DNA of 64,000 nucleotides from Novipirellula artificiosorum (lineage in GTDB: Bacteria > Planctomycetota > Planctomycetia > Pirellulales > Pirellulaceae): assembly GCF_007860135.1 (NCBI RefSeq), contig NZ_SJPV01000008.1, forward strand, positions 18,174 to 82,173, read 5' to 3'. A program made the position numbers and the translations under genes. Every line of letters starts with the position of its first letter. Within the stretch, counting starts at the first letter, position 1. The notes below the pieces were generated by a model, which was given only the letters and a program-made list of their open reading frames with translations, was not told where the DNA came from and made no database searches. Positions 44,960-54,247 of the stretch are shown here, one piece after another.

Positions 44960-45024
44960 GCGTTTGCTTGACGTTTTTCCCTTATTTCAAACCATCCTCC
45001 ACTTCACTTGATCGAGACTTTGCA

Positions 45025-45408
45025 GTGGCAAAGACCAATAAGAAGAAAAAAGTACGTCGTAACGTGACCAGCGGTGTCGCTCACATTCACGCCACGTTCA
45101 ACAACACCACGGTGACCATCACCGATCCCAAAGGGGATACGTTGTGCTGGGCGAGTGCGGGAACTAGTGGGTTCAAGGGCAGTCGCAAGAGCACCCCGTT
45201 TGCCGGCCAGTGCGCCGCGCAGCAGGCCGCTGAGAAAGCGACCAAGTTCGGAATGCGTGATTGCGAAGTCCGCGTGAAGGGGCCTGGTTCGGGTCGCGAA
45301 AGTGCGATCACGGCCCTGCAATCCGCTGGATTGAATGTGAAATTGATCGAAGAGGTTACGCCGATCCCCCACAATGGTTGCCGGCCACGCAAAAAGCGTC
45401 GCGTCTAA
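45025..45408 (+). CDS. rpsK: 30S ribosomal protein S11
   Basis: 127 residues starting at a GTG (45025) that yields MAKTNKKKKVRRNVTSGVAH. The conserved HIHATFNNTTVTITDPKGD, GTSGFKGSRKSTPFAGQ and GCRPRKKRRV are typical S11. It binds the platform of the small subunit near the mRNA exit. It follows rpsM by 65 bases. Confidence 0.97.
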   Translation: MAKTNKKKKVRRNVTSGVAHIHATFNNTTVTITDPKGDTLCWASAGTSGFKGSRKSTPFAGQCAAQQAAEKATKFGMRDCEVRVKGPGSGRESAITALQSAGLNVKLIEEVTPIPHNGCRPRKKRRV

Positions 45409-45547
45409 GCCTGTTCCCATTGCTTTTGTTTCGTTTCGCAATCCTGCCTCGGAAGTATTCGGGCCTTTGCGTGTTCGGGACGAAGCCATCAAGCCCAGCG
45501 ATCGTTGGGATACCGTCAAACAAACACAACCCAAGAATCGAGGTCAC

Positions 45548-46543
45548 ATGTCGATGCACATTCGATGGCGTGGTATGGAGTTACCAAGCACGCTCGAGGT
45601 CGATCGCGAATCCCTCACGTCGACTTACGGCAAATTTTCCGCCGAGCCGTTTGAACGCGGTTTCGGAGCGAGCGTTGGCAATAGCCTGCGTCGTGTTCTG
45701 CTTAGCAGTTTGATGGGCAGTGCGGTCACGCAGATCAAGATTCGTGGTGCTCAGCACGAATTCACCACGATTCCCGGCGTGATGGAAGATGTCACAGAAA
45801 TCGTGTTGAACGTGAAGAGCTTGGTGGTGAAGAACCACAGCGAAGCGACACGAGTGATCACCGTCGAGTCCGACAAAGCGGGTGTGATTACCGGCGGGGA
45901 CATTCAGACCGATTCGGATGTCGAGATCATCAACAAGAATCACGTGATCGCGACGTTGACCGACGACACGCCCTTCATGATGGAAATGGTTGTCGAAAAT
46001 GGACGCGGTTATGTTCCGAGTACGGAGCACAGTAGCGTCGACCACGAAATCGGTATCATTCCGATCGACGCGGTCTTCAGCCCGATCACGCGCGTTCGAT
46101 ACGAAGTCGAGGAAACGCGTGTGGGTCAAAAGACGAACTTCGATCGTTTGATCCTCGAGATTTGGACGGACGGCAGCGTGAATCCTGAGCTGTCGTTGGT
46201 CGAGGCGGCGAAGATCCTGCGTAAACACCTCAATCCGTTCGTTCAATATCGCGAACTTGGGCCGAGTATTTTTTCAGCAGCCCGAGGCGGTACGGGTTCG
46301 CCCGAAGCGCAACTCGAAGCCAAGTTGAACATGACGCTGGCGGAATTGCGATTGTCGGTTCGTGCGAATAACTGTCTCGAAAGCGAAGCGATTCAAACGG
46401 TTCGCGATTTGGTTCAACGAACCGAAGACCAACTGTTGGAAGTTCGCAATTTTGGCGACACCACGCTGAACGAAGTTCGCGAGAAGTTGGCTCAGTACGG
46501 GTTGCACCTCGGCATGCGAGTGCCAAACCAACCGCTTTTTTAA
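45548..46543 (+). CDS. rpoA: RNA polymerase alpha subunit
   Basis: 331 residues with a normal N-terminal dimerisation domain (EPFERGFGASVGNSLRRVLL, then EFTTIPGVMEDVTEIVLN) and a C-terminal domain (ELRLSVRANNCLESEAIQTV and GLHLGMRVP). It nucleates assembly of RNA polymerase and contacts UP elements and activators. The start at 45548 is preceded by a 140-base gap after rpsK; in most bacteria rpsD (S4) stands at this point, but none is seen here. Confidence 0.97.
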   Translation: MSMHIRWRGMELPSTLEVDRESLTSTYGKFSAEPFERGFGASVGNSLRRVLLSSLMGSAVTQIKIRGAQHEFTTIPGVMEDVTEIVLNVKSLVVKNHSEATRVITVESDKAGVITGGDIQTDSDVEIINKNHVIATLTDDTPFMMEMVVENGRGYVPSTEHSSVDHEIGIIPIDAVFSPITRVRYEVEETRVGQKTNFDRLILEIWTDGSVNPELSLVEAAKILRKHLNPFVQYRELGPSIFSAARGGTGSPEAQLEAKLNMTLAELRLSVRANNCLESEAIQTVRDLVQRTEDQLLEVRNFGDTTLNEVREKLAQYGLHLGMRVPNQPLF

Positions 46544-46604
46544 GTGGTTGCCCTTTCCCTGAACTCACACATTTTTCAATAAAACTACAGACGGATATTT
46601 CGCC

Positions 46605-47228
46605 ATGCGACACCGACGAAAAGGCCGCGTGCTTGGACGAAGCCCAAGTCACCGCAAGGCGTTGCTCAAGAATTTAGCGAGTGCTTTGTTCTTGACCGAA
46701 CGCGACGCAACCTACGATGATAATGCACCGAAGGTTGCTGGCCGAATCACGACGACTCTGCACAAAGCCAAAGAAGTACGGCCGTTGGTCGAGAAGTGCA
46801 TTACGATCGCCAAGAAGAGCTTGCCCTATGCCGAGGAAGCGCAGAAGCACGCGACGCAGGCCGATCGAGGCACCGAAGCTTACAAGCAGTGGCGCAAGAG
46901 CGACGAGTGGCAGAAATGGGCCGCAGCCCGGGCTCCCGTGGTTGCAGCACAACGTCGTGTTGTCCAACTGATTGGCGACAAACAGGCGACTGCGATTTTG
47001 TTTGATACCATCGCGGAACGATTTGTGGATCGACCCGGTGGGTACACACGGATCCTGCGTCTTGCGACTCCACGATTGGGTGACGCGGGTACGCGGGCGT
47101 TGTTGGAATTTGTCGGCAAGAACGACCGCGTGAAACGCAAGGCCGAACGACCCTCCTTCGAAGATCAGGCTCCTGTCGCTAACGAAGACACCGCTGCCGA
47201 ACCGGTTGCAGCGGGTAGCGAAGAGTAA
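46605..47228 (+). CDS. rplQ: 50S ribosomal protein L17, enlarged
   Basis: 207 residues; the usual length is about 120-130. The N-terminus MRHRRKGRVLGRSPSHRKALLKNLA and the later GGYTRILRLATPRLGDAG are typical L17. Between them there is an insertion of about 40 residues (roughly 76-115, YAEEAQKHATQADRGTEAYK onward) and a C-terminal acidic extension of ~30 residues. The insertion may be lineage-specific. It is followed by a strong terminator, the end of the operon. Confidence 0.94.
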   Translation: MRHRRKGRVLGRSPSHRKALLKNLASALFLTERDATYDDNAPKVAGRITTTLHKAKEVRPLVEKCITIAKKSLPYAEEAQKHATQADRGTEAYKQWRKSDEWQKWAAARAPVVAAQRRVVQLIGDKQATAILFDTIAERFVDRPGGYTRILRLATPRLGDAGTRALLEFVGKNDRVKRKAERPSFEDQAPVANEDTAAEPVAAGSEE

Positions 47229-47258
47229 AAGGCATCGAGCTCGTTCCAAACTCAACTC

Positions 47259-47288
47259 AACGACGGTCCCTCAAAGGCCGTCGTTTTT
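47259..47288 (+). terminator. Rho-independent terminator after rplQ
   Basis: The stem AACGACGG pairs with CCGTCGTT, followed by a T-run (TTTTT). It lies 30 bases after the rplQ stop and ends the ribosomal-rpoA operon, just before the convergent glycosylase gene. Confidence 0.85.
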
Positions 47289-47308
47289 CGTTGCCTGTGA
47301 GGCCGCAG

Positions 47309-48058
47309 CTACCAGACTCCCCCCGCTTGCAGTTGTTCGGTCGCTTTGTCGGCCCAGCCCTTGTTTGCCGCGGGGGATGCGGGGCTCGGATGCAGAATAC
47401 GTGACAGTTTGGCACGCGCCTCGGTTTCGTCGAGGACCCGCTTCAAGCATGACTCCGCATACGCTCCCACGCCGACCACAAATTCAGGGTTGAGGCTCGT
47501 GATCAGCCGAATCAGGTGGATGTCGCATATCTCGTTGAGCGTTTGACGTTCGTTGGCGGGCAGCTTGTCGGGGGTGCGATTTTTGGCGGATGCCTCCATG
47601 AAGACCAGCGGGCAATAGTTGGCAACGAAGTGGTCCTGGAAAAAATCGCTGGCGTTGGGGTACTTCGTTTGAAACAATCCCCACAGCCTACGGCCGCTGA
47701 CTTCGCTTTTCTCGCAGGCAAACCCTTGCACGGGGCGCTTCGGATGTTCGACGCGGGGCCGTTCGACCGGCCGTTCAATCCCGATCCAGTCTCGGACGGC
47801 TGCGATCTCGCCGAAGGGAACTCCGGTTTGTGCCATCCCCCACGGTCCGGGGTTCATGCCGAGAAACACGACGCGAACACCTGCCGGATTCACACAGCGG
47901 AGATAGGCTTGGTGTGATTTCCACGCGTAGCTTAAGGGGTTGTAGACATGTGTTACCGGTTCCGCGAACGTCAGTGTCTCGGCCGCGTCACGAAGTGCCT
48001 TGGCTGCCTGGATCAACGGACGGCGAACATCCCTTTGCTTGCTCACCATGGTCGTCAT
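47309..48058 (-). CDS. SMUG1-type uracil-DNA glycosylase
   Basis: 249 residues. The two family signatures are clear: GMNPGPWGMAQTGVPFGE at about 67-84 and HPSPASPAANKGW near the C-terminus. SMUG1 removes uracil and oxidised pyrimidines from DNA, starting base excision repair. Its stop is at the 3' edge against the rplQ terminator and its start overlaps the stop of the DUF971 gene by 4 bases (48055-48058), so the two are translationally coupled. Confidence 0.93.
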   Translation of the reverse strand: MTTMVSKQRDVRRPLIQAAKALRDAAETLTFAEPVTHVYNPLSYAWKSHQAYLRCVNPAGVRVVFLGMNPGPWGMAQTGVPFGEIAAVRDWIGIERPVERPRVEHPKRPVQGFACEKSEVSGRRLWGLFQTKYPNASDFFQDHFVANYCPLVFMEASAKNRTPDKLPANERQTLNEICDIHLIRLITSLNPEFVVGVGAYAESCLKRVLDETEARAKLSRILHPSPASPAANKGWADKATEQLQAGGVW

Positions 48059-48426
48059 TCCATCTCGATCTTTTGGCCGGCCAATAATCTCATTGGAAAG
48101 ATCCCCGACGAGTGCCCATCGCTGAAGGCGATGTTGTAAGCATAGGATCCAACGGGCCGCATCGACTCAATCTGTAACGGGCGCGCTTCCGCGCTACTCA
48201 GCACGGGCAAGGGCGTTGGCCCCGGCGTGGCTTTTTTCTCATCGCTCGCTTTGCGTTTTTCCCGGCACGTCGCGCAGGGGCATGCTTTGCGAAGCTCCCC
48301 GGCTGTCCATCGGTTCGTTGATCCATCGGTCCAGGTGATTTCGATCGTCGCATCGCCATCGCGAGTGATCGCGGTGGGCGATAGATCGAAAGCGTCAGGG
48401 TTCTCTTTGGATTCAGAGGATTGCAA
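48055..48426 (-). CDS. DUF971 family protein
   Basis: 123 residues, the domain also found at the N-terminus of gamma-butyrobetaine hydroxylases. The pattern ITWTDGSTNRWTAGELRKACPCATCREKR with its CPCATC cysteines, and VGSYAYNIAFSDGHSSGIFPMRLL, define it; the cysteines suggest metal or iron-sulfur binding. Function is unclear; related proteins are sometimes linked with iron-sulfur cluster carriers. It overlaps the SMUG1 gene by 4 bases and lies 11 bases after the PaaK-like gene. Confidence 0.87.
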   Translation of the reverse strand: MQSSESKENPDAFDLSPTAITRDGDATIEITWTDGSTNRWTAGELRKACPCATCREKRKASDEKKATPGPTPLPVLSSAEARPLQIESMRPVGSYAYNIAFSDGHSSGIFPMRLLAGQKIEME

Positions 48427-48437
48427 GAAAGGCTCCG

Positions 48438-49724
48438 TTAGGACAATGGTTTTCGGTTGTCAATCAAGCGGCGTGATTTTGCTTGTGATCGCGGCAGCGA
48501 GTTGTGGGGGACCGCCGCGACGTCGATTCGTAGCGCGAGTCGATTTCGCAATGCCGCCGCCAGGACGCTGGCCAGATCGCCAACGCTTTCAATCTCGATT
48601 CGCAATTGGTCCATTTCGTCCACTTGATCGACAATCATAAGGTATTCCGCAGCGGCATCGATCTCGCGAAGGATTGCCTCAATGCTGCTTGGGAAAACAT
48701 TCACACCACGAATCACAATCATATCATCCGCACGCCCGATCACTCCACCGCGGAGCCAGAGAAACGGTGAAGGAGCATCGTGTTTCCGATAGGCTCGAAC
48801 GATGTCACCCGTGCGATACCGAATCGCTGGACCACCGAGTCGGCCAAGGTTGGTCAGCACCAACTCGGCGAGTTCACCCTCCGCAGCGGGCACGCCTTGG
48901 GGGTGATCTTGATCAAACTGAAGCGTTTCCGCAATGAATTCACTCTCGATCACATGAAGACCACCTCCATCGACGCTGCCGACCCCCCACGCACCCAATT
49001 CGCTTGCCCCGCTGTGATCGATCACGCGTGCCCCCCAGGCGTCCTCGATTCGTTTTCGCACCGAAGCGATCGAGCCACCCGGCTCCCCGGCCACGATGAT
49101 ACGAGAGACGCGGTTTTCCGTCAGCTCGATCGAACGCTCCTTTGCCACGGCGACTAGGTGCAGCGCGTAGGTTGGCGTACAGCACAGTACGGTACAGTGA
49201 TAATCATGAATCATTTTGAGGCGAGCTTCGCTCGTCAGCCCACCACCGGGAACGACCAACGCGCCACGCGCGATCATCGCGTCGTTCGCGGTCCAGAAGC
49301 CAATGAACGGGCCAAACGAAAAGGCCATCATGGCTATGTCTTTGACGCTCACTTCCGCTGCATCCAAAACGTATTGCCAACAATCGAGCCACCATTGCCA
49401 ATCGTCGGCGGTGTCGAGAACGGGAAGGGGCCATCCGCTTGTTCCGCTGGTTTGATGGAGACGCGTGTATTGATCCATCGGTAGGTCAAAGATGCACGCG
49501 GGGGTCGCAGGGCTAGCGGGGACCAGATCCGCTTTCTCAAGCAGGGGCACTTCCGCAAGTTCATCGAGGGAACGAAGTGGCAGGGAAAGGTGTTGAAGGC
49601 GTTGGCAATAAAAGGGGCGGTCCCGGACGGCAGTCAATAGCGCATTGAGCCGAGCAAGTTGGTGTGCTTGAAGTGATTCACGTGTCGCAAATCCCTGCAA
49701 TCGTGCTGACGGGGTGCCAGTCAT
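48438..49724 (-). CDS. PaaK-like AMP-forming acyl-CoA ligase
   Basis: 428 residues, the size of phenylacetate-CoA ligases. ATP/AMP-binding motif TSGTSGWPLPV at 92-102, an IIVAGEPGGS strand, a SGASELGAWG signature, a YRTGDIVRA motif and the C-terminal RADDMIVIRGVNVFP domain. It should activate an aryl or acyl acid as adenylate and then CoA thioester; the substrate is not known, and no phenylacetate-degradation neighbours are present. First gene of a three-gene unit with DUF971 and SMUG1. Confidence 0.85.
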   Translation of the reverse strand: MTGTPSARLQGFATRESLQAHQLARLNALLTAVRDRPFYCQRLQHLSLPLRSLDELAEVPLLEKADLVPASPATPACIFDLPMDQYTRLHQTSGTSGWPLPVLDTADDWQWWLDCWQYVLDAAEVSVKDIAMMAFSFGPFIGFWTANDAMIARGALVVPGGGLTSEARLKMIHDYHCTVLCCTPTYALHLVAVAKERSIELTENRVSRIIVAGEPGGSIASVRKRIEDAWGARVIDHSGASELGAWGVGSVDGGGLHVIESEFIAETLQFDQDHPQGVPAAEGELAELVLTNLGRLGGPAIRYRTGDIVRAYRKHDAPSPFLWLRGGVIGRADDMIVIRGVNVFPSSIEAILREIDAAAEYLMIVDQVDEMDQLRIEIESVGDLASVLAAALRNRLALRIDVAAVPHNSLPRSQAKSRRLIDNRKPLS

Positions 49725-50158
49725 GCGGAAACCTTGGTCTTTGTCACTAAAAGGGCGTTTGAATTTGTGAAGTCTGCATGAAGGATTCCATGCCAGCTTA
49801 GGTCAGTGTACCACCCAAGACGTTGTCGTGTCGTCATCCGCAAGGATAGCAATCGAGCCATTCTCACGTCGCTTGGTTTAATGCGATCGCCCTTGCATCT
49901 CTCGCATGCGATCGTTGCCATTGATGGTGGGGCACGGTACGCCTGCGAAGATCCGATGAAGACTTCGTGAGCTTACCAATTGGCTCTTGCCGCAGCAAAA
50001 GCAAACGTTTCAATGGTCACGTGCGACATCGAAATTGATGTCTGCAAGAGGCTTCATCGAACGATCACATCGACTACGTTCGACCTTCACTTTCCTTGAT
50101 TCCAATGACCATCGAAATGCAAAGTGTCGAGTTTGGCATTCACTCAGAAAGCGAATCG
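49725..50158. other. Control region between the ligase and the DUF1559 genes
   Basis: A 430-base gap between two divergent units. No gene or clear promoter is seen; short overlapping frames on both strands lack domains. The promoter of the DUF1559 pair must lie here. Confidence 0.5.
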
Positions 50159-51403
50159 ATGACCGCAAACCAACCGAACCTGCTACACGTGAAGTGTTCG
50201 TCATCGAGGGGGTTCACCCTTGTTGAGATGATGGTGGTGATTTCGATCATTGGGGTTCTTGCATCCTTGTTATTGCCCGCGATCAACAAAGCCCGCGCAG
50301 CGGCTCGTGGCTCGCAATGTCAAAGCAACTTGCGGCAATTTGGGATTGGCTTGACGGCGCGAACCACGAATGACTCCGATGCTGCGTTTTGTACTGGGGA
50401 CTTTAATTTCGAGCGTGACGGTGTCCCTACCGAGTATGGATGGGTCTCGGATTTGGTCGACCGCGGCATTCTCGTCGGCGAGATGCGGTGTCCGAGCAAT
50501 CCAGCGACATCCTCTTCGGCTGTCTATCAATTGTTGACGATGGATGTGGGGGATATCGACCTGTCCAACGATTCGAGTTGTCCTTCGTGTCTGCATTGTC
50601 TCGAGGGGCGGCGCCTCGGAAGTGTCGCATACGACGATGCGATGGGTGACCGAGTGCTCAATATTGCCCGCGAGATCGTTGAAAACTCGATCACGGATCC
50701 GGCGGCTCGAGCCGCGTTGATCGAGCGGAAAATGTTCCAAAAGGGCTACAACACCAACTATGCCGGAAGCTGGTTTTTGTTCCGATCGGAGTTTCGAATC
50801 AATAACGATGGGAACGTGGAAGTGAGTGGTGCGTGTGCCGATGGGGTCGCGACGACCGGAACACGAACCGTGATGCGAGATTGGATGTCCGATACGAAAG
50901 GGCGCTTTACGACCTTGGGGCCGCTCACGACCAAACGGGTCGATTCAGGGCGTGCTCCGGCCAGCACGGTGCCACTGCTTTGCGATGCGGCAGCCGTTGG
51001 ATTCCTGGGCACAGAAATTAACGAAACCATACCAGCCGAATCCGCCTACGCTGTCTCGATGGTCGGGCAACCGGTGGCGCTGAGCAGCGGAACGGATTGG
51101 GCTTTGTTGGAAGTTCCGCAGTTTCCGTCAACCACTCCGCGTGAGGGGCATGGCGGTTGGCTGCGAGCATGGAACCATGCCACCAAACAAGACTATCGCG
51201 GTATGGCTCCGGTGCATCTAGGAGTTGCCTACGTCTTGATGGCTGATGGCTCGATTCATGGACTCGACGATCGCAACGGCGACGGATTCATCAACAACGG
51301 CTTTTCTCAACATCCGCAGTACTGGACCAGTGGCGACGTTGAGGCGGGAGACCTTGATCTCGCAAGCTACTACTCGTTGATGTCAAAGGGCAAATCGAAT
51401 TGA
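50159..51403 (+). CDS. DUF1559 pseudopilin-like protein, first of two
   Basis: About 414 residues. A type IV prepilin/type II pseudopilin N-terminus (SRGFTLVEMMVVISIIGVLA) is cleaved after glycine and then methylated by a prepilin peptidase. The DUF1559 body follows (CQSNLRQFGIGL, GYNTNYAGSWFLF). The end has the typical YVLMADGSIHGLDDRNGDGF. DUF1559 proteins are abundant in planctomycetes and of unknown function, possibly filament- or secretion-associated. Start ATG at 50159 is uncertain; an earlier in-frame ATG at 50117 is possible. Paralog 264 bases downstream. Confidence 0.82.
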   Translation: MTANQPNLLHVKCSSSRGFTLVEMMVVISIIGVLASLLLPAINKARAAARGSQCQSNLRQFGIGLTARTTNDSDAAFCTGDFNFERDGVPTEYGWVSDLVDRGILVGEMRCPSNPATSSSAVYQLLTMDVGDIDLSNDSSCPSCLHCLEGRRLGSVAYDDAMGDRVLNIAREIVENSITDPAARAALIERKMFQKGYNTNYAGSWFLFRSEFRINNDGNVEVSGACADGVATTGTRTVMRDWMSDTKGRFTTLGPLTTKRVDSGRAPASTVPLLCDAAAVGFLGTEINETIPAESAYAVSMVGQPVALSSGTDWALLEVPQFPSTTPREGHGGWLRAWNHATKQDYRGMAPVHLGVAYVLMADGSIHGLDDRNGDGFINNGFSQHPQYWTSGDVEAGDLDLASYYSLMSKGKSN

Positions 51404-51666
51404 TTCAGCAAATTACGGCAAGTCGCCCATGAGGTTGCACTCGCCAGTTAGGGAACCGTTTTTGATGGGAGGGGATTCTATTTAGAACAATTGCATCTTT
51501 ACGTCTTACAGAACACTTTCGTTACTCGTAGCGTCGGGCTTCGACCCGATGCTCAACGCAAACAAACGCCGAGCGGCGTCGCCACTGCGAGCGAACTGCC
51601 GTTCGATCTTCAGATCGTCGCAAGACAACAAGAATTCAACCGATAACAAAAACAGGAAACTTAGAA

Positions 51667-52917
51667 ATGAAGAACTCCCAAAAGGGCTTTACTTTGATCG
51701 AAATGCTCGTTGTGATTTCGATTATCGCACTGTTGGCGGCGCTAGCGCTGCCGGCGCTTGCAAAAGCACGCGAAGCAGCTCGCCGTAGCCAATGTTCCAA
51801 CAACCTTCGCCAATTCGGCATCGGGTTGCTGACGTATGCCGAACGCGACCAAATTGGTCGTCTCTGTACCGGTGCAAGCGACTATCGTCGCGACGGATGC
51901 ATGGACACGTATGGGTGGGTCGCCGACCTGGTCAACAGCGGCCTTGCCATTCCATCGGACATGCTTTGCCCAAGCAACGGTGGCAAGGGAAGTGAAAAAC
52001 TGAATGACCTTGTTGGTACCGATACCACCAATGGAAAGGGAACCACTGCGAACCGGCTGAACACCGGCGAGTGTCGTCCCATCTTTGGTTCGACTCCTGT
52101 GTTGGTGGCCAATTCGCCTGAGCGTGCACAGCACATTGGCACCAAGTTCATCGAAAAGGGTTACAACACCAACTATGCAGCAGGCTATCACTTGGTTCGC
52201 AATGCTCCTTTGACAAGCGGTCAGGGGAACAACATTGTCTTGAACACACGAAGTGGCAACCAGCGAGACTTCAAGCAGCGCGAAGGCACGTTGGGCCCGA
52301 TCCAATTGTCGATCATTGATGGCAGTCGAATCCCGGCGTCCAACATCGCCCTTCTCGGTGACGCCGGGCCTGGCGATATTGACGAAGCGATGCTGTCGAT
52401 CACGATTACCGGCAGCAATGGCGAAGAGTTGTTGCCTCAAGGGATGCTTCTCACCGAAGCGTTCAATGACGGACCTGCCTACGTCAATGGTGCCGGTTCC
52501 ATTGATTTGGCCAAGCAAGATGCCGCTGGATTGGCGGACGTCTCGTTGCCGATCCGCAACCAAATGGTTTGTGAAAAAGGGCAGCCGACGATCACGCGTT
52601 GCTTTGATTTCCCTAATGGTGTCGGGCCGACCGGCAAAGGTGGGAATAACCTGTACCTCCAAGATACGCGTGACTGGTTCGCACTGCACGGTGGAATCGC
52701 CAATATCTTGATGGCCGACGGTGCGGTCAAGCAGTTCTATGACGGTAACAATGGCGACGGCTATCTGAACCCGGGATTCCAATTCCCCAATGGGGTTTCG
52801 CCGAACCCGCAAATCAGCGGTTATGCCGACAACGAAGTGGAGATCGCTCCGAACGAAATGTTCAACGGGCTGTTTATCGATGAAATGATGATGAAGGGGA
52901 CCTTCGAAAGCAACTAG
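51667..52917 (+). CDS. DUF1559 pseudopilin-like protein, second of two
   Basis: 416 residues. N-terminus KGFTLIEMLVVISIIALLAALALPALA is a clear prepilin signal. The body aligns with the preceding gene (REAARRSQCSNNLRQFGIGL; YGWVADLVNSG; KGYNTNYAAGYHL) and ends with a metal-like ANILMADGAVKQFYDGNNGDGY. The two are tandem duplicates that have diverged. Start ATG at 51667 gives the perfect prepilin pattern. A hairpin follows before the DUF1573 gene. Confidence 0.88.
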   Translation: MKNSQKGFTLIEMLVVISIIALLAALALPALAKAREAARRSQCSNNLRQFGIGLLTYAERDQIGRLCTGASDYRRDGCMDTYGWVADLVNSGLAIPSDMLCPSNGGKGSEKLNDLVGTDTTNGKGTTANRLNTGECRPIFGSTPVLVANSPERAQHIGTKFIEKGYNTNYAAGYHLVRNAPLTSGQGNNIVLNTRSGNQRDFKQREGTLGPIQLSIIDGSRIPASNIALLGDAGPGDIDEAMLSITITGSNGEELLPQGMLLTEAFNDGPAYVNGAGSIDLAKQDAAGLADVSLPIRNQMVCEKGQPTITRCFDFPNGVGPTGKGGNNLYLQDTRDWFALHGGIANILMADGAVKQFYDGNNGDGYLNPGFQFPNGVSPNPQISGYADNEVEIAPNEMFNGLFIDEMMMKGTFESN

Positions 52918-52937
52918 GCTTGTTGCCAACGGCTATC

Positions 52938-52962
52938 GTCCCGCGAGTCGCACTCGCGGGAC
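52938..52962 (+). terminator. Strong 11-bp hairpin after the second DUF1559 gene
   Basis: GTCCCGCGAGT and ACTCGCGGGAC form a perfect 11-bp stem with a CGC loop. No T-run follows, so it may act as an mRNA stabiliser or weak attenuator between the DUF1559 and DUF1573 genes. Confidence 0.55.
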
Positions 52963-53022
52963 TCTTGGGCTGCGGCAATCCCGGCTGCAAACTCCTGATG
53001 ACACATTCTAAGAATACCGATT

Positions 53023-54231
53023 ATGCTCTCTCTTCGATCCACTGGCTCGCGAATGTTTCTTGGCGGACTGAGTGTCTGTATGGCATTCGGCTTCGCGATT
53101 TCACTTGGAGCCGTCGTCAAGAACAAACCCTACGGAGTTCCTGACCATCGGCGTGCCGAGTTTGAGCAGAAGCTTCGATTGCTGCGACAAGAGCAACTCG
53201 CGATTGAAGATGCGAAAAAAAATTCATCGCCTCGCGTCCTTGTTGAACAAGCAACGTTCGACTTTGGCTTTCTTGCTCCCGGTACGAACGGGGCGTCCCA
53301 CGACTTCGTTGTCAAGAACGTCGGTGAGGGTGATCTGGTCTTGTCTTCGGGGGGAACCAGTTGCAAATGCACGATTGCTGAAATCGAAGACCGAGTGGTT
53401 CCAGCGGGTCAGTCCAGGTCGGTTCGGGTCGTGTGGAATGTTGGTGCGGAGGTGACGGATTCTTATCAACAGACCGCATTGATTGAGACAAATGATCCTA
53501 CGCATGAAACCATCGAATTGACCGTTCAGGGGCGAATTCGATCGAAATGGTCGGTGCAAGCCGAGGATCTGATGCGATTGAAGGGCAGCATTGGCCAGCC
53601 ACTCGAGTTCTCTTGTGTGCTGTATAGCCAATTGTTCGACGACTTCGTCGTGCTCGATTGGGAAGCATCGTCCGAGAAAATTCAGGTGGAGGTTCAGCCG
53701 ATCGGGGATCTTCAGCGAGTTTCGCTTCATGCTCGATCGGGTTACAAAGTGAACGTCGTCTATGCTGCACCTGCCTACGATGCGAGTCCCTTCGACGAGA
53801 CCATTCGATTGAATGTTTTCGATATGAAGAGCGAAGAAACCGAATGGATTGAAGTGCCGTTTCGAGGTCGGTTTGGTAAGCCACTCGTGTTTCACGGTCC
53901 CGCCCTCGATACCTCGGGGTTGGATCTGGGGACGATTGAGATCGGATCCAACAAGGAGTGGTCGTTCTTCGTTCGATTTAAAACCGATGATCGGGTGACC
54001 GATCCGTACATCAAATCGATTTCACCCGAGGGGCTGCATGCCGCGATCGAGCCGATCGAGCGAGTCAAAAACACCTATCGCGTAACCCTCCGTGTCGCTG
54101 ACGATGCGGTGCCAACGCGTTTTCGGTTTGACAAGCAAGGGTTTGTGGAAGTCGCCGACCGTGACCATCCCCGTCGAAGCGACTGGATGCCGCTGTTCGG
54201 AGAGTTCATCGCCAAGTTGCAGTCGCCTTGA
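53023..54231 (+). CDS. Secreted or membrane-anchored DUF1573 protein
   Basis: 402 residues. An N-terminal membrane helix (MFLGGLSVCMAFGFAISLGAVV) is followed by a short coiled-coil-like segment (FEQKLRLLRQEQLAIEDAKKN). The DUF1573 domain (FDFGFLAPGTNGASHDFVVKNVGEGDLVLSSGGTSCKCT) is an Ig-like beta sandwich; a second, less similar copy seems to follow. DUF1573 is common in planctomycetes and Bacteroidetes, of unknown function, often in the extracytoplasmic space. It follows the DUF1559 pair on the same strand, so the three may form a functional unit. Confidence 0.85.
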   Translation: MLSLRSTGSRMFLGGLSVCMAFGFAISLGAVVKNKPYGVPDHRRAEFEQKLRLLRQEQLAIEDAKKNSSPRVLVEQATFDFGFLAPGTNGASHDFVVKNVGEGDLVLSSGGTSCKCTIAEIEDRVVPAGQSRSVRVVWNVGAEVTDSYQQTALIETNDPTHETIELTVQGRIRSKWSVQAEDLMRLKGSIGQPLEFSCVLYSQLFDDFVVLDWEASSEKIQVEVQPIGDLQRVSLHARSGYKVNVVYAAPAYDASPFDETIRLNVFDMKSEETEWIEVPFRGRFGKPLVFHGPALDTSGLDLGTIEIGSNKEWSFFVRFKTDDRVTDPYIKSISPEGLHAAIEPIERVKNTYRVTLRVADDAVPTRFRFDKQGFVEVADRDHPRRSDWMPLFGEFIAKLQSP

Positions 54232-54247
54232 GGGTTGCCGCAAATTT

